Positions 8,073 to 15,389 of a DNA stretch of 39,908 nt are shown piece after piece. The translations under genes were made by a program, and so were the position numbers. Where the stretch lies: positions 1 through 39,908 of the forward strand of contig CAYYPE010000016.1 in the NCBI GenBank assembly GCA_964473465.1. The letters are read 5' to 3'. Each line of letters opens with the position of its first letter. Position 1 is the first letter of the stretch. The DNA is from CALHRB01 sp964473465. GTDB taxonomy: Bacteria; Bacteroidota; Ignavibacteria; Kapaibacteriales; UBA2268. The notes beneath the pieces were generated by a model. That model saw only the letters and a program-made list of their open reading frames with translations. It had not been told where the DNA came from and ran no database searches.

Positions 8073-8102
8073 CAAAATTAACTCTTTTTTTTTTCGTTTC
8101 AA
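8073..8102 (-). promoter_or_regulatory. Promoter of tRNA-Leu
   Basis: On the minus strand TTG at 8102-8100 is followed after 19 bases by TAATTTTG at 8080-8073. This matches the Bacteroidota sigma consensus TTTG-N19-TAnnTTTG and sits 14 bases before the tRNA 5' end. Confidence 0.75.
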
Positions 8103-8120
8103 AATTATGACATGTAAATT

Positions 8121-8152
8121 TTTGATTTTTTGCTTTTTTTTGGCTATTTTTG
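8121..8152 (+). promoter_or_regulatory. Promoter of tRNA-Cys and probably of efp-accB-accC
   Basis: TTTG at 8121-8124, 20 bases, TATTTTTG at 8145-8152, a perfect fit to the Bacteroidota consensus. It lies 12 bases before the tRNA-Cys 5' end and is back to back with the tRNA-Leu promoter. Confidence 0.78.
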
Positions 8153-8164
8153 TATTCTTTTAAT

Positions 8165-8235
8165 GGTGCCTTGGCCGAGTGGTTAGGCAGAGGTCTGCAA
8201 AACCTCCTACATTGGTTCGAATCCGATAGGCACCT
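8165..8235 (+). tRNA. tRNA-Cys (anticodon GCA)
   Basis: 71-nt cloverleaf. The acceptor GGTGCCT pairs with AGGCACC, and discriminator U is typical of tRNA-Cys. The anticodon stem is GAGGT/ACCTC with loop CTGCAAA, giving anticodon GCA. The T loop is GGTTCGAATCC. No CCA is encoded. Only 32 bases separate it from efp and no hairpin lies between them. Confidence 0.96.
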
Positions 8236-8267
8236 CGTTTTATTTTGTATAATTTATTATAGTTATT

Positions 8268-8837
8268 ATGGCTGGAACAACATCAGACTTAAGACCCGGC
8301 TCCGTTATTATGTTTAACGGAGAACTACATACTGTTCTTGAATCCGAGCACAGGACACCCGGCAACCTAAGAGCTTTTTATCAGGTAAAAATGAGAAATA
8401 TGAAAACCGGTAAATTGTCGGAAAATCGTTTTCGCTCTGGAGAATCAATTGAATTTGTTAGAGTAGAAAGAAAAAATTACCAATATCTTTATAGAGATGT
8501 TCATTCATTTATTTTTATGGATACTGACTCTTATGAACAGATTCCAGTTGATGCTGACATTGTTGGCGATTCAGTAAATTGGATGAAAGAAAATCAGGAA
8601 GTGCAGCTTGCTTTCGTCGAAAACTCTGTTATAGCTGTTGAACTTCCACCCCACGTTTATTTAAAAGTAACCGCTACAGAACCCGGACTCAAAGGCGATA
8701 CTGCAACCAATGTTTTAAAGCCTGCTGTTGTTGAAACGGGAGCTACAATACAAGTTCCAATATTCATTAATGAAGGCGATACAATCAGGGTAGATACACG
8801 AACCGGTGAATATATCGAACGAGTTAAAGATCAATAA
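8268..8837 (+). CDS. efp: Translation elongation factor P with asparagine at the functional loop tip
   Basis: 189 residues with the three-domain layout of EF-P: KOW-like N-domain, central OB domain, and a C-terminal OB domain ending 'GDTIRVDTRTGEYIERV'. EF-P relieves ribosome stalling at polyproline stretches. In E. coli the loop tip is K34, which is beta-lysylated. Here the loop reads HRTPGNLRAF, so the equivalent residue is N33, and neither lysine nor arginine is available at that position. I recall similar loops in Chlorobi, so this is likely a lineage feature. No EpmA, EpmB or EarP modification gene is in the window. It is followed at 26 bases by accB, a common FCB arrangement. Confidence 0.97.
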   Translation: MAGTTSDLRPGSVIMFNGELHTVLESEHRTPGNLRAFYQVKMRNMKTGKLSENRFRSGESIEFVRVERKNYQYLYRDVHSFIFMDTDSYEQIPVDADIVGDSVNWMKENQEVQLAFVENSVIAVELPPHVYLKVTATEPGLKGDTATNVLKPAVVETGATIQVPIFINEGDTIRVDTRTGEYIERVKDQ

Positions 8838-8863
8838 ACTTTTAACATTTTCCAGGAGCTACT

Positions 8864-9382
8864 ATGGACTTAAATTACATTCGAAGGTTGGCTAAAATCT
8901 TTGATGATAGCAAAGCTACACAAATGATTATAGAGGAGGAAGGCTTAAAGATAAAATTTTCTAAAGCACCCAGTAATCTGAATCAATATGCTGAAACATC
9001 TCAGATTTACACTCAAAATATTCCAATTAATCCTCCAGCCCCTACTTATTCACAAGTCATAACGAATGCTCCTGCAATTAATCCTGAAGCTACTGGCTCT
9101 ATTCCCAATGAGATAGATAATATTGAGGAAAGTCAGGAAAATATACATATCATATATTCTCCAATTGTTGGGACTTTTTATCGTTCACCAGCACCTGAGG
9201 AACCTCCATTTGTTGAAGTAGGCAGCCATGTTGTAAAGGGTCAGACATTATGCATCATTGAAGCTATGAAATTAATGAATGATATAGAATGCGACATAAA
9301 TGGAACAATCACAAAAATTCTATGTCAGAATGCATCCCCGGTTGAATTCAACCAACCATTATTTCATATAATACCAGATTAG
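8864..9382 (+). CDS. accB: Biotin carboxyl carrier protein of acetyl-CoA carboxylase
   Basis: 172 residues. The short N-terminal region is followed by a Pro/Asn-rich linker (about 35-90) and a biotinyl domain (95-172). The biotin attachment motif is EAMKLM with K136 as the modified lysine. It carries CO2 between biotin carboxylase and carboxyltransferase in the first step of fatty acid synthesis. An AGGAG ribosome site precedes the ATG. It is directly followed by accC. The biotin ligase that would modify K136 is plausibly the divergent birA-like gene at 33.7-34.7 kb in this same window. Confidence 0.97.
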   Translation: MDLNYIRRLAKIFDDSKATQMIIEEEGLKIKFSKAPSNLNQYAETSQIYTQNIPINPPAPTYSQVITNAPAINPEATGSIPNEIDNIEESQENIHIIYSPIVGTFYRSPAPEEPPFVEVGSHVVKGQTLCIIEAMKLMNDIECDINGTITKILCQNASPVEFNQPLFHIIPD

Positions 9383-9387
9383 TCTTT

Positions 9388-10731
9388 ATGTTCAGAAAAA
9401 TACTAATTGCAAATCGAGGGGAAATCGCACTAAGAATAATCCGGGCATGCAAAGAGTTGGGCATTAAGACAGTAGCTGTATATTCTCAGGCAGATGATAA
9501 ATCACTACATGTCAAATTTGCTGATGAGGTAGTATGTATTGGTCCTCCACCCAGCAGATTAAGTTATCTGAATATACCTTCAATAATTACAGCAGCAGTG
9601 ATCACAAATTGTGATGCTATCCATCCGGGATACGGTTTTCTTGCTGAAAATGACAGATTCGTCAGAATTTGCGAGCAATCTGGAATAGAATTTATCGGAC
9701 CGAAGGCGGAATCCATCAGGAAAATGGGTCATAAATCAATTGCTAAAGAGACAATGCGAAATGCAGGGGTTCCTGTGATACCGGGAAGCATTGGAGTGGT
9801 AAACTCTACTGAAGAAGCATTGAAAATTGCAGATGAAATTGGTTATCCTCTTATGCTTAAAGCCGTTGCCGGAGGTGGCGGTAAAGGTATGAGACTTGTA
9901 AATAATGAAGAAGAACTAATGAAGTTTTTCCCGCTTGCCCAAAACGAAGCCGAATCCTTTTTTAGCAATAAAGATATTTATATTGAAAAACTAATTACAT
10001 CCTCAAGACATATTGAAATTCAGGTTTTTGGGGATAAATTCGGAAAGGCTATTCATCTTAATGAAAGAGAATGTTCTTTACAAAGAAGGCATCAAAAATT
10101 AATTGAGGAGGCTCCGTCGCCCTATGTAGATGATAAGCTAAGACAAGCTATGGGTGAAGCTGCTGTTCTTGGTGCTAAAGCTGTGGAATATATCGGTCCG
10201 GGAACTATTGAGTTTCTTGTAGATGAAAATAAAAATTTCTATTTCATGGAAATGAATACCCGAATTCAGGTAGAACACCCGGTTACCGAACAGTCCTTAT
10301 GCATAGATCTGATTAAGGAGCAAATTCTGGTAGCATCGGGGGAGAAGCTATCATTAAAGAATAAAAAAGCAACTTTTCATTCGATTGAATGCAGAATTAA
10401 TGCGGAAGACCCATATAAAGATTTTCGCCCGTCCCCGGGTAAAATTGAGAGTTTGCATTTTCCCGGTGGTTATGGCGTCAGAGTGGATTCACATATTTAT
10501 CAGGGATATTCAATTCCCTCCCATTATGATTCATTAGTAGCAAAATTAATAACATTTGCTCCAACCCGAGCTGAAGCCATCTCGAAAATGAAAAGAGCTT
10601 TGGAGGAATTTGTCATAGAAGGAATAAAAACAACTATCCCTTTCCACCAGAAAATGATGGAGAACCCTGACTTCATTGCAGGGAATTTTGATACAAAATA
10701 CCTTGAAAGAAATGACTGGCAATCATTATAA
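9388..10731 (+). CDS. accC: Biotin carboxylase subunit of acetyl-CoA carboxylase
   Basis: 447 residues, the normal length for AccC. Visible are the N-terminal 'ILIANRGEIALRIIRACKELGI', the ATP-grasp glycine loop 'GGGGKGMRLV', 'ERECSLQRRHQKLIEEAPSP', and 'EMNTRIQVEHPVTE' with the catalytic Glu/Arg set. It carboxylates biotin on AccB using ATP and bicarbonate. It begins 5 bases after accB stops, so translation is coupled. The carboxyltransferase genes accA and accD are not nearby. Confidence 0.98.
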   Translation: MFRKILIANRGEIALRIIRACKELGIKTVAVYSQADDKSLHVKFADEVVCIGPPPSRLSYLNIPSIITAAVITNCDAIHPGYGFLAENDRFVRICEQSGIEFIGPKAESIRKMGHKSIAKETMRNAGVPVIPGSIGVVNSTEEALKIADEIGYPLMLKAVAGGGGKGMRLVNNEEELMKFFPLAQNEAESFFSNKDIYIEKLITSSRHIEIQVFGDKFGKAIHLNERECSLQRRHQKLIEEAPSPYVDDKLRQAMGEAAVLGAKAVEYIGPGTIEFLVDENKNFYFMEMNTRIQVEHPVTEQSLCIDLIKEQILVASGEKLSLKNKKATFHSIECRINAEDPYKDFRPSPGKIESLHFPGGYGVRVDSHIYQGYSIPSHYDSLVAKLITFAPTRAEAISKMKRALEEFVIEGIKTTIPFHQKMMENPDFIAGNFDTKYLERNDWQSL

Positions 10732-10839
10732 TGTTACTAAAAATATAATTTCTTAGCCCCATTACTTTTTAAATCTGTCTAATTTTCTTAAATTGCTTTT
10801 TTTTATGAAATTGTTTTATAAGAATTTTTTGGAGTAGTT

Positions 10840-11220
10840 ATGAATTTTCCCGAAAACCTAAAATATTCTGATGATCACGAATGGGTCAGAGTCGAGGGTA
10901 ATATTGCTATTATTGGAATTTCTGATCACGCTCAAAGTGAATTGGGTGATGTTGTTTATATTGATATACCAGATGATATTGATACAGTGACAGCTGGAGC
11001 AACAGTTGGAACAATCGAAGCTGTTAAAACAGTTGCCGATATCCTTTCACCTGTCTCTGGTAAAGTTATTGAAGTTAACAGATCACTGAACGATGCCCCC
11101 GATACAGTAAACAAAGATCCATACGGTGCCGGGTGGATTTTGAAAGTGGAAATGAGCGATCCGTCCGAATTAGATAAATTAATGGATGTCAATGCTTATA
11201 AAGCTATGATTGGTCAATAA
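10840..11220 (+). CDS. gcvH: Glycine cleavage system H protein
   Basis: 126 residues with the lipoyl domain typical of GcvH: 'YSDDHEWVRVEGNIAIIGISDHAQSELGDVVYIDIP' type start, and the lipoylation site 'GTIEAVKTVADI' with K63. It shuttles the aminomethyl group of glycine between the P, T and L proteins, none of which is in this window. GGAGTAG precedes the ATG. A 108-base gap with no clear hairpin separates it from accC, so it may have its own promoter, although I see no good -7/-33 pair. Confidence 0.97.
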   Translation: MNFPENLKYSDDHEWVRVEGNIAIIGISDHAQSELGDVVYIDIPDDIDTVTAGATVGTIEAVKTVADILSPVSGKVIEVNRSLNDAPDTVNKDPYGAGWILKVEMSDPSELDKLMDVNAYKAMIGQ

Positions 11221-11236
11221 TATTCTTTTGTTTCCT

Positions 11237-11279
11237 GGGTTGTAACTTTTTACGTTTTAAATGTATTAATATACAACCC
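11237..11279 (+). terminator. Possible terminator after gcvH
   Basis: Inverted repeat GGGTTGTA (11237-11244) and TACAACCC (11272-11279) with a long AT-rich interior, followed by TTTATTATTTATT. The large loop makes it only a moderate candidate. Confidence 0.4.
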
Positions 11280-11311
11280 TTTATTATTTATTAATTATTA
11301 CTTTGAAAATT

Positions 11312-13147
11312 ATGAAAAGAATTGGTAAAATTTTAATAATAGTTATTACATTATTATCATTAAATAATGTATATTCTTCCGAGAATCCTGCAAATACAAG
11401 TGGACTTGAGGATTACTATTCTACTCTTCCTGATGTTGCTAATTGTAAAGCTGGTGTATTGAAGGATTCTGAAAAACAGGCTATACTACAAGAGGTGAAT
11501 CAAATCAGAGCTTTGCATAACCTTAAACCAGTTGAATATCGTTCTCAGTATGATGCAAACACATCAGAAGCTGCTCTTATGTTGGCTGCAAACGATGATA
11601 AAATAGGCAATCCTGATAATCCACATCTGCCGCCAAACAGCTGGAAATGTTATACAAATAATGGTAAAGATGGATGCCAAAATTCTAATCTTGCTTACCG
11701 CTGGTATATGGGCACACCTCCTGCGAGCAATACCTCTCTGAACATGTGGATGACTGATTATAATGTTAATGAATGTGGACACAGACGCTGGTTAATTGAC
11801 CCATTTTTGAAATTCATTTCTTTTGGTCGAGCTGATGGTCAGAGTAAACGATTTCAAGGTATGTCAGTTACTACTATGACTATCTATGTTATTAGTAACG
11901 ATAAACAAAATGTCACTGACTGGCAGGGTGATTTTGTTGCTTATCCGTTTCAGGACTACCCATCTAAATACTTCTATGATGGAATGAATAGAAACTGGTT
12001 TCTATCTTTCACTGCAATTTTTGACAAAAGCAATTATTGGAATAATTCTCAGGTGAAATTCAATGCTGCAACAATTGAAATCAAGGACAGCAAGGGAAAT
12101 ACTGTTAATGCAACTGATGTTTCTTTTGCTAATGACGGTTATGGTGTGCCAAACATAATAAAATGGAATATTCCGGGTTTGAAGAAAGATGAAAAATATA
12201 CCGTTACAATCAAAAATGTGGATTACAAAGGAACAAAAAAGGATTTCACTTATTGGTTCAGAGTTACTGATAACCCAATAAATCCAATGCCTCCGGCTAC
12301 ACCCACTTTAGTATCTCCAGTTAACAATCAAACTAATGTTACTGATTTCAAACTTATATGGAATTCTTCTGAAAATGCTGAGAGTTATATTCTGCAAATA
12401 GCAAAGAGCAATGATTTCAAAACTGCACTGAAAGAATATAAAGATTTAACTGAAACATCATTCCTTCCAACGGGAATGGAATCATCAACTAAATATTATT
12501 GGAGAGTGAAAGCTGTTAACTCTGTTGGAGAGAGTCAATGGTCAGCAGTATGGAATTTTACGACAGCAAATTTAGTTTTGAAAGATGCAAAAATTATTTA
12601 TCCCGAAAACTCTGCCGTTAATGTGCCACTTACACCTAAGTTTATATGGACTTCGGTTGCTAATGCAACATCCTATACGATAAAACTCACAAATTATGCT
12701 GCTGACACAGTCTTTACAAAAGAATTCATTGAGGATACAGTTTATCAATTTGGGGATAATGAAAAACTAAAGGAAAAAAGTCTTTATGAGTTGGTTTTAT
12801 TTCCTTATGCACCAAATTATAAGTCAACACCAACTTCGGTTTATTTTTACACTGAGGACTTAAGTTCAATTACTGGTAATGTTCTAAGCGATGAATCAAT
12901 TTTAATCTATCCAAATCCTGCAAAGGACGAAATTATTATCGAAAAGAAAAATAATAACATTGTCTTTCAGAAACTCGAGATTGCTGATTTAACGGGTAAG
13001 TCAATAATTTCAAAAGACTTTAACAGTATGGATTCTGATAATAATCTGTTACATTTCAAGTTTAGTAATTTAAGTTCTGGTCTATATATGGTTAGAATTT
13101 ATACAAATGAGAAAATTTTATCCTATCCTTTGATAGTTACACAATAG
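11312..13147 (+). CDS. Secreted CAP/SCP-domain protein with FN3-like domains and T9SS sorting domain
   Basis: I start at the ATG at 11312 (611 residues); a TTG nine bases earlier is less likely. Layout: signal peptide (about 1-22); a CAP-superfamily domain (about 50-185) with 'ILQEVNQIRALHNLKPVEY', 'NPHLPPNSWKCYT' and 'NECGHRRWLIDP'; an Ig-like stretch; an FN3-like repeat near 330-420 ('WNSSENAESYILQIAKS', 'YYWRVKAVNSVGESQWS'); a second FN3-like unit to about 520; and a C-terminal type IX sorting domain (from 'ILIYPNPAKDEIII' to 'SGLYMVRIYTNEKILSYPLIV'). The protein should cross the outer membrane by T9SS and be anchored or released. CAP proteins have varied roles and no activity can be assigned here. 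It ends at a clear terminator. Confidence 0.85.
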   Translation: MKRIGKILIIVITLLSLNNVYSSENPANTSGLEDYYSTLPDVANCKAGVLKDSEKQAILQEVNQIRALHNLKPVEYRSQYDANTSEAALMLAANDDKIGNPDNPHLPPNSWKCYTNNGKDGCQNSNLAYRWYMGTPPASNTSLNMWMTDYNVNECGHRRWLIDPFLKFISFGRADGQSKRFQGMSVTTMTIYVISNDKQNVTDWQGDFVAYPFQDYPSKYFYDGMNRNWFLSFTAIFDKSNYWNNSQVKFNAATIEIKDSKGNTVNATDVSFANDGYGVPNIIKWNIPGLKKDEKYTVTIKNVDYKGTKKDFTYWFRVTDNPINPMPPATPTLVSPVNNQTNVTDFKLIWNSSENAESYILQIAKSNDFKTALKEYKDLTETSFLPTGMESSTKYYWRVKAVNSVGESQWSAVWNFTTANLVLKDAKIIYPENSAVNVPLTPKFIWTSVANATSYTIKLTNYAADTVFTKEFIEDTVYQFGDNEKLKEKSLYELVLFPYAPNYKSTPTSVYFYTEDLSSITGNVLSDESILIYPNPAKDEIIIEKKNNNIVFQKLEIADLTGKSIISKDFNSMDSDNNLLHFKFSNLSSGLYMVRIYTNEKILSYPLIVTQ

Positions 13148-13160
13148 GATTGATTATTTG

Positions 13161-13190
13161 AGGGCAGGTAAAATCAAATAAACCTGCCCT
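13161..13190. terminator. Terminator shared by the CAP-domain gene and the convergent acidic-protein gene
   Basis: Perfect 9-bp stem AGGGCAGGT / ACCTGCCCT with a 12-base loop, followed by TTTTTATTTAT on the plus strand. It lies between two convergent genes and can serve both, though the T-run is best on the plus side. Confidence 0.8.
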
Positions 13191-13192
13191 TT

Positions 13193-13366
13193 TTATTTAT
13201 CTTCTTCTTCTTCTTCTTCGAATTCATCAAAGTCGCTCAACGCAATTTCCTCTGGAATTTCTTCGATTATATCGATTTTGCCGAATTTTTCGAGCTCATC
13301 AAATTCATCGAATTCTTCATCTTCATCAAAATCCTCGAGAAAATATATTCCTTTGTGCCAACTCAT
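13193..13366 (-). CDS. Very acidic 57-residue protein, function unknown
   Basis: I choose the ATG at 13366, which has CAGGTG seven bases upstream. A longer version starting at 13432 would overlap the cheR end. The product begins MSWHKGIYFLEDFDEDEEF and is mostly Asp, Glu and Phe, with EFDE-like repeats and a tail of six glutamates. The net charge is strongly negative and no signal peptide or membrane helix is visible. The tail is encoded by a GAA microsatellite (CTT repeats near 13201-13217). It follows cheR by 22 bases and is probably cotranscribed. I do not recognise a family. It might bind a basic partner or metal, but that is a guess. Confidence 0.6.
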   Translation of the reverse strand: MSWHKGIYFLEDFDEDEEFDEFDELEKFGKIDIIEEIPEEIALSDFDEFEEEEEEDK

Positions 13367-13388
13367 AAAACACCTGAAAATATTTAAA

Positions 13389-14339
13389 TTAAATTTCTTT
13401 CTTATAGACCATAGCTTTGGGGAAATGGACAAGTTTGAAGTCCTTGTTAATTCCGTGCAATGATTCAGACTGACCTACAAATAAATAGCCGTTGTTATTT
13501 ATAACATCAAATAAATCAGCAAGGACTTTTTTCCTCGACACAGCATCAAAATAAATAAGCACATTACAACAAAAAATAATATCACAACCAGAAACCATCC
13601 TGACTTGCCCTGAATCATAGAGATTAATATTTGAAAATTTAACCATTTTCTTTATATCATTTCTTAAATAATATAAACTATCTTTGAGAAAAAAATACTT
13701 ATGCAAAAGTTCTTCAGGGGTATTCCTTAATGAATACTCGAAGTATTCTCCACCTCTGGCGGTTTCTAAGACAGTTTTATTTATGTCGCTGGCAAGAATC
13801 TGGAAATTAACATCAGGATATTCAGATTTAAGATATTCTGTTATCATTATAGCAATAGAATATGGCTCCTCCCCCGTTGAACAGGCTGCACTCCAGATTC
13901 TTACAGTTTTATCTTTTTCTGATTTGTTTTTTATAATTTCTGGAATTATGGCTTTAGTTAATGCTTCGAACTGCTCTATACCACGGAAAAAATAAGTTTC
14001 ATTAATGGTTATCGAGTCAATCAATTCGTTTAATTCTTTTCTGTTGTTGGTTTTTGAGAGAAAGGAAGTATATTCATCGAAGGATTTCAGATTGTTGATT
14101 TGTAATCTATTCGTAATTCTTGATTCAATCAGATATTTCTTTGATTCGTTAATATAGATACCGCAATTATTATAAACATAATCACGAAGTAGAAAAAAAG
14201 CCTCATCTGACATTACAGAGGACTTGTTTCCACCTGCAACGCCATTAAAATCCCTGTATCTTTCTTTGAACAGAGATAATTTAAATTTTTGAAAATCGAA
14301 ACCCATCAAATCATACATAATTTTTCTTTCTTGATACAT
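13389..14339 (-). CDS. cheR: CheR-type protein-glutamate O-methyltransferase
   Basis: 316 residues. The N-terminal helical CheR domain (about 45-115) contains 'FFLLRDYVYNNCGIYINESKKYLIESR' and 'ITINETYFFRG'. The Rossmann SAM-binding domain (about 130-310) has 'VRIWSAACSTGEEPYSIAI' and 'CDIIFCCNVLIYFD'. CheR methylates glutamates of chemoreceptors with S-adenosylmethionine. No receptor, CheA, CheB, CheW or flagellar gene is in the window, so it is an orphan here; many FCB genomes use such enzymes in gliding or other signalling. Start choice is uncertain: a second ATG at 14318 has a weak purine-rich site. The last gene of the unit is the acidic mini-protein. Confidence 0.92.
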   Translation of the reverse strand: MYQERKIMYDLMGFDFQKFKLSLFKERYRDFNGVAGGNKSSVMSDEAFFLLRDYVYNNCGIYINESKKYLIESRITNRLQINNLKSFDEYTSFLSKTNNRKELNELIDSITINETYFFRGIEQFEALTKAIIPEIIKNKSEKDKTVRIWSAACSTGEEPYSIAIMITEYLKSEYPDVNFQILASDINKTVLETARGGEYFEYSLRNTPEELLHKYFFLKDSLYYLRNDIKKMVKFSNINLYDSGQVRMVSGCDIIFCCNVLIYFDAVSRKKVLADLFDVINNNGYLFVGQSESLHGINKDFKLVHFPKAMVYKKEI

Positions 14340-14413
14340 ATATATTCGTAGATTTACAAGAAAACTTTATAAATGAGTTTTAATAATATATATAATTGAG
14401 ATAACTACAAAGA

Positions 14414-14439
14414 AGGGTATTAAATTAAAATAATACCCT
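14414..14439 (-). terminator. Hairpin downstream of the phospholipase C-like gene
   Basis: Perfect 9-bp stem AGGGTATTA / TAATACCCT with an 8-base A/T loop, about 70 bases after the stop of the gene at 14509-15195 on the minus strand, followed by TTCTTTG. The 169-base gap 14340-14508 holds only this hairpin. Confidence 0.5.
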
Positions 14440-14508
14440 AAATAAAAATAGACCTTGAGACAATAAGAGAATAAATTTTTTGGTATTATGAACCGAATGA
14501 GAAAATAA

Positions 14509-15195
14509 TTATAATACACCCATATATCGTAAAATGCCCCTGTAAAGACTTGCAGATTTAGAAATCTGAGCATATGCCTCTTCTTTAGTCATATTTCGGT
14601 TTTCGCGTTGCATTCTATATCCCAGCTGTTTTGCATCGTTAGCAATCTTTACGATTTCTTCGGCAATATCATCAATACTATTGATTTTAATTTCGGTAAC
14701 AATAATTTTATCAATATTATTAGCAATTTCGTCTTCGATAATTCCATCATTGGTACGATGATTATTTTTGTTGAAATCATTGTAAGCAGTATTATGCAGA
14801 GGCATTGACAAATCACCGACATAATGACCGAGATAACCGAGATGATATTCTGCGTATTTGCCTTCAGATTTATCTTTTTGATAAGCGAGGATTGCTCCGA
14901 TAATTGCTCCATAGATATGTCCTTTTTCTTCACCCGAATCTGTTGAGTTATATTTATCAATTTGATTCATAACCCGCTCTTTGGTTACAATTTCATCTTC
15001 ATCATTATTACACCAATGATTGAAATTTTCGGTATTGCCAGCTTTTAGTTTTGCTATATCAGGACCGACTAAGAGATATGCTTTCTTATAGCCAGCAGCA
15101 GTAGCAACAGCCATGTGGGTCTGATCATGCCATGAGTAGCTTACAGATGTCAGACAAATCAAATGAAATATGATGATAATTATGTATTTTTTCAT
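14509..15195 (-). CDS. Secreted zinc-dependent phospholipase C / S1-P1 nuclease-like protein
   Basis: 228 residues. The signal peptide ends at about S21, so the mature chain would begin with W22. This fits the three-zinc fold of bacterial phospholipase C and P1 nuclease, in which the N-terminal tryptophan itself binds zinc. Further likely ligands are H23 and H27 (WHDQTH), H60, H118, H124 and D128 (GHYVGDLSMPLH), H134, H146 and E154. The fold would be all helical. The substrate (phospholipid or nucleic acid) cannot be decided from sequence. A TAGGAG ribosome site lies 9 bases before the ATG. It stands alone, with a hairpin downstream and a divergent TonB receptor upstream. Confidence 0.8.
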   Translation of the reverse strand: MKKYIIIIIFHLICLTSVSYSWHDQTHMAVATAAGYKKAYLLVGPDIAKLKAGNTENFNHWCNNDEDEIVTKERVMNQIDKYNSTDSGEEKGHIYGAIIGAILAYQKDKSEGKYAEYHLGYLGHYVGDLSMPLHNTAYNDFNKNNHRTNDGIIEDEIANNIDKIIVTEIKINSIDDIAEEIVKIANDAKQLGYRMQRENRNMTKEEAYAQISKSASLYRGILRYMGVL

Positions 15196-15347
15196 AATAA
15201 TTTTCTCCTAAAATGATTATTAAAATATTTCGAATTTAGCTTTCCCAAATTTTTTTCTTATGAATTTTGTGTTAATTTTTTTATCACAATGATAAACTCA
15301 AATTATTAACTTAATAATTTCTTAACGTATTATTTAATTATATAATA

Positions 15348-15355
15348 TAATTTTG
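15348..15355 (+). promoter_or_regulatory. -7 element for the TonB receptor gene
   Basis: TAATTTTG matches TAnnTTTG and would place the transcript start about 28 bases before the ATG at 15390. No TTG is found at the expected -33 distance, so the match is partial. Confidence 0.4.
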
Positions 15356-15389
15356 CTTGTTATTTTGTTTAATTTTTCATAGGAAAATA

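Noticed and set aside
7902..8102. 66-residue open frame on the minus strand
   Set aside because: It is the tRNA-Leu gene and its flanks read as protein; the cloverleaf explains the sequence.
8268..11220. Idea that efp-accB-accC-gcvH is unusual
   Set aside because: efp-accBC linkage is common in bacteria and gcvH next to it is plausible; nothing new apart from the EF-P loop and the tRNA read-through noted above.
13278..13463. Serine-rich 61-residue frame on the plus strand
   Set aside because: It is the antisense of the acidic-protein and cheR ends; the poly-Ser comes from the reverse of GAA/GAT codons.
14367..14573. 68-residue hydrophobic frame between cheR and the phospholipase gene
   Set aside because: It overlaps the end of the phospholipase gene and runs through the hairpin; no ribosome site.
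15357..15389. TTG-started N-terminal extension of the TonB receptor
   Set aside because: The ATG at 15390 has a good upstream purine site and gives a normal signal peptide; the extension overlaps the predicted transcript start region.
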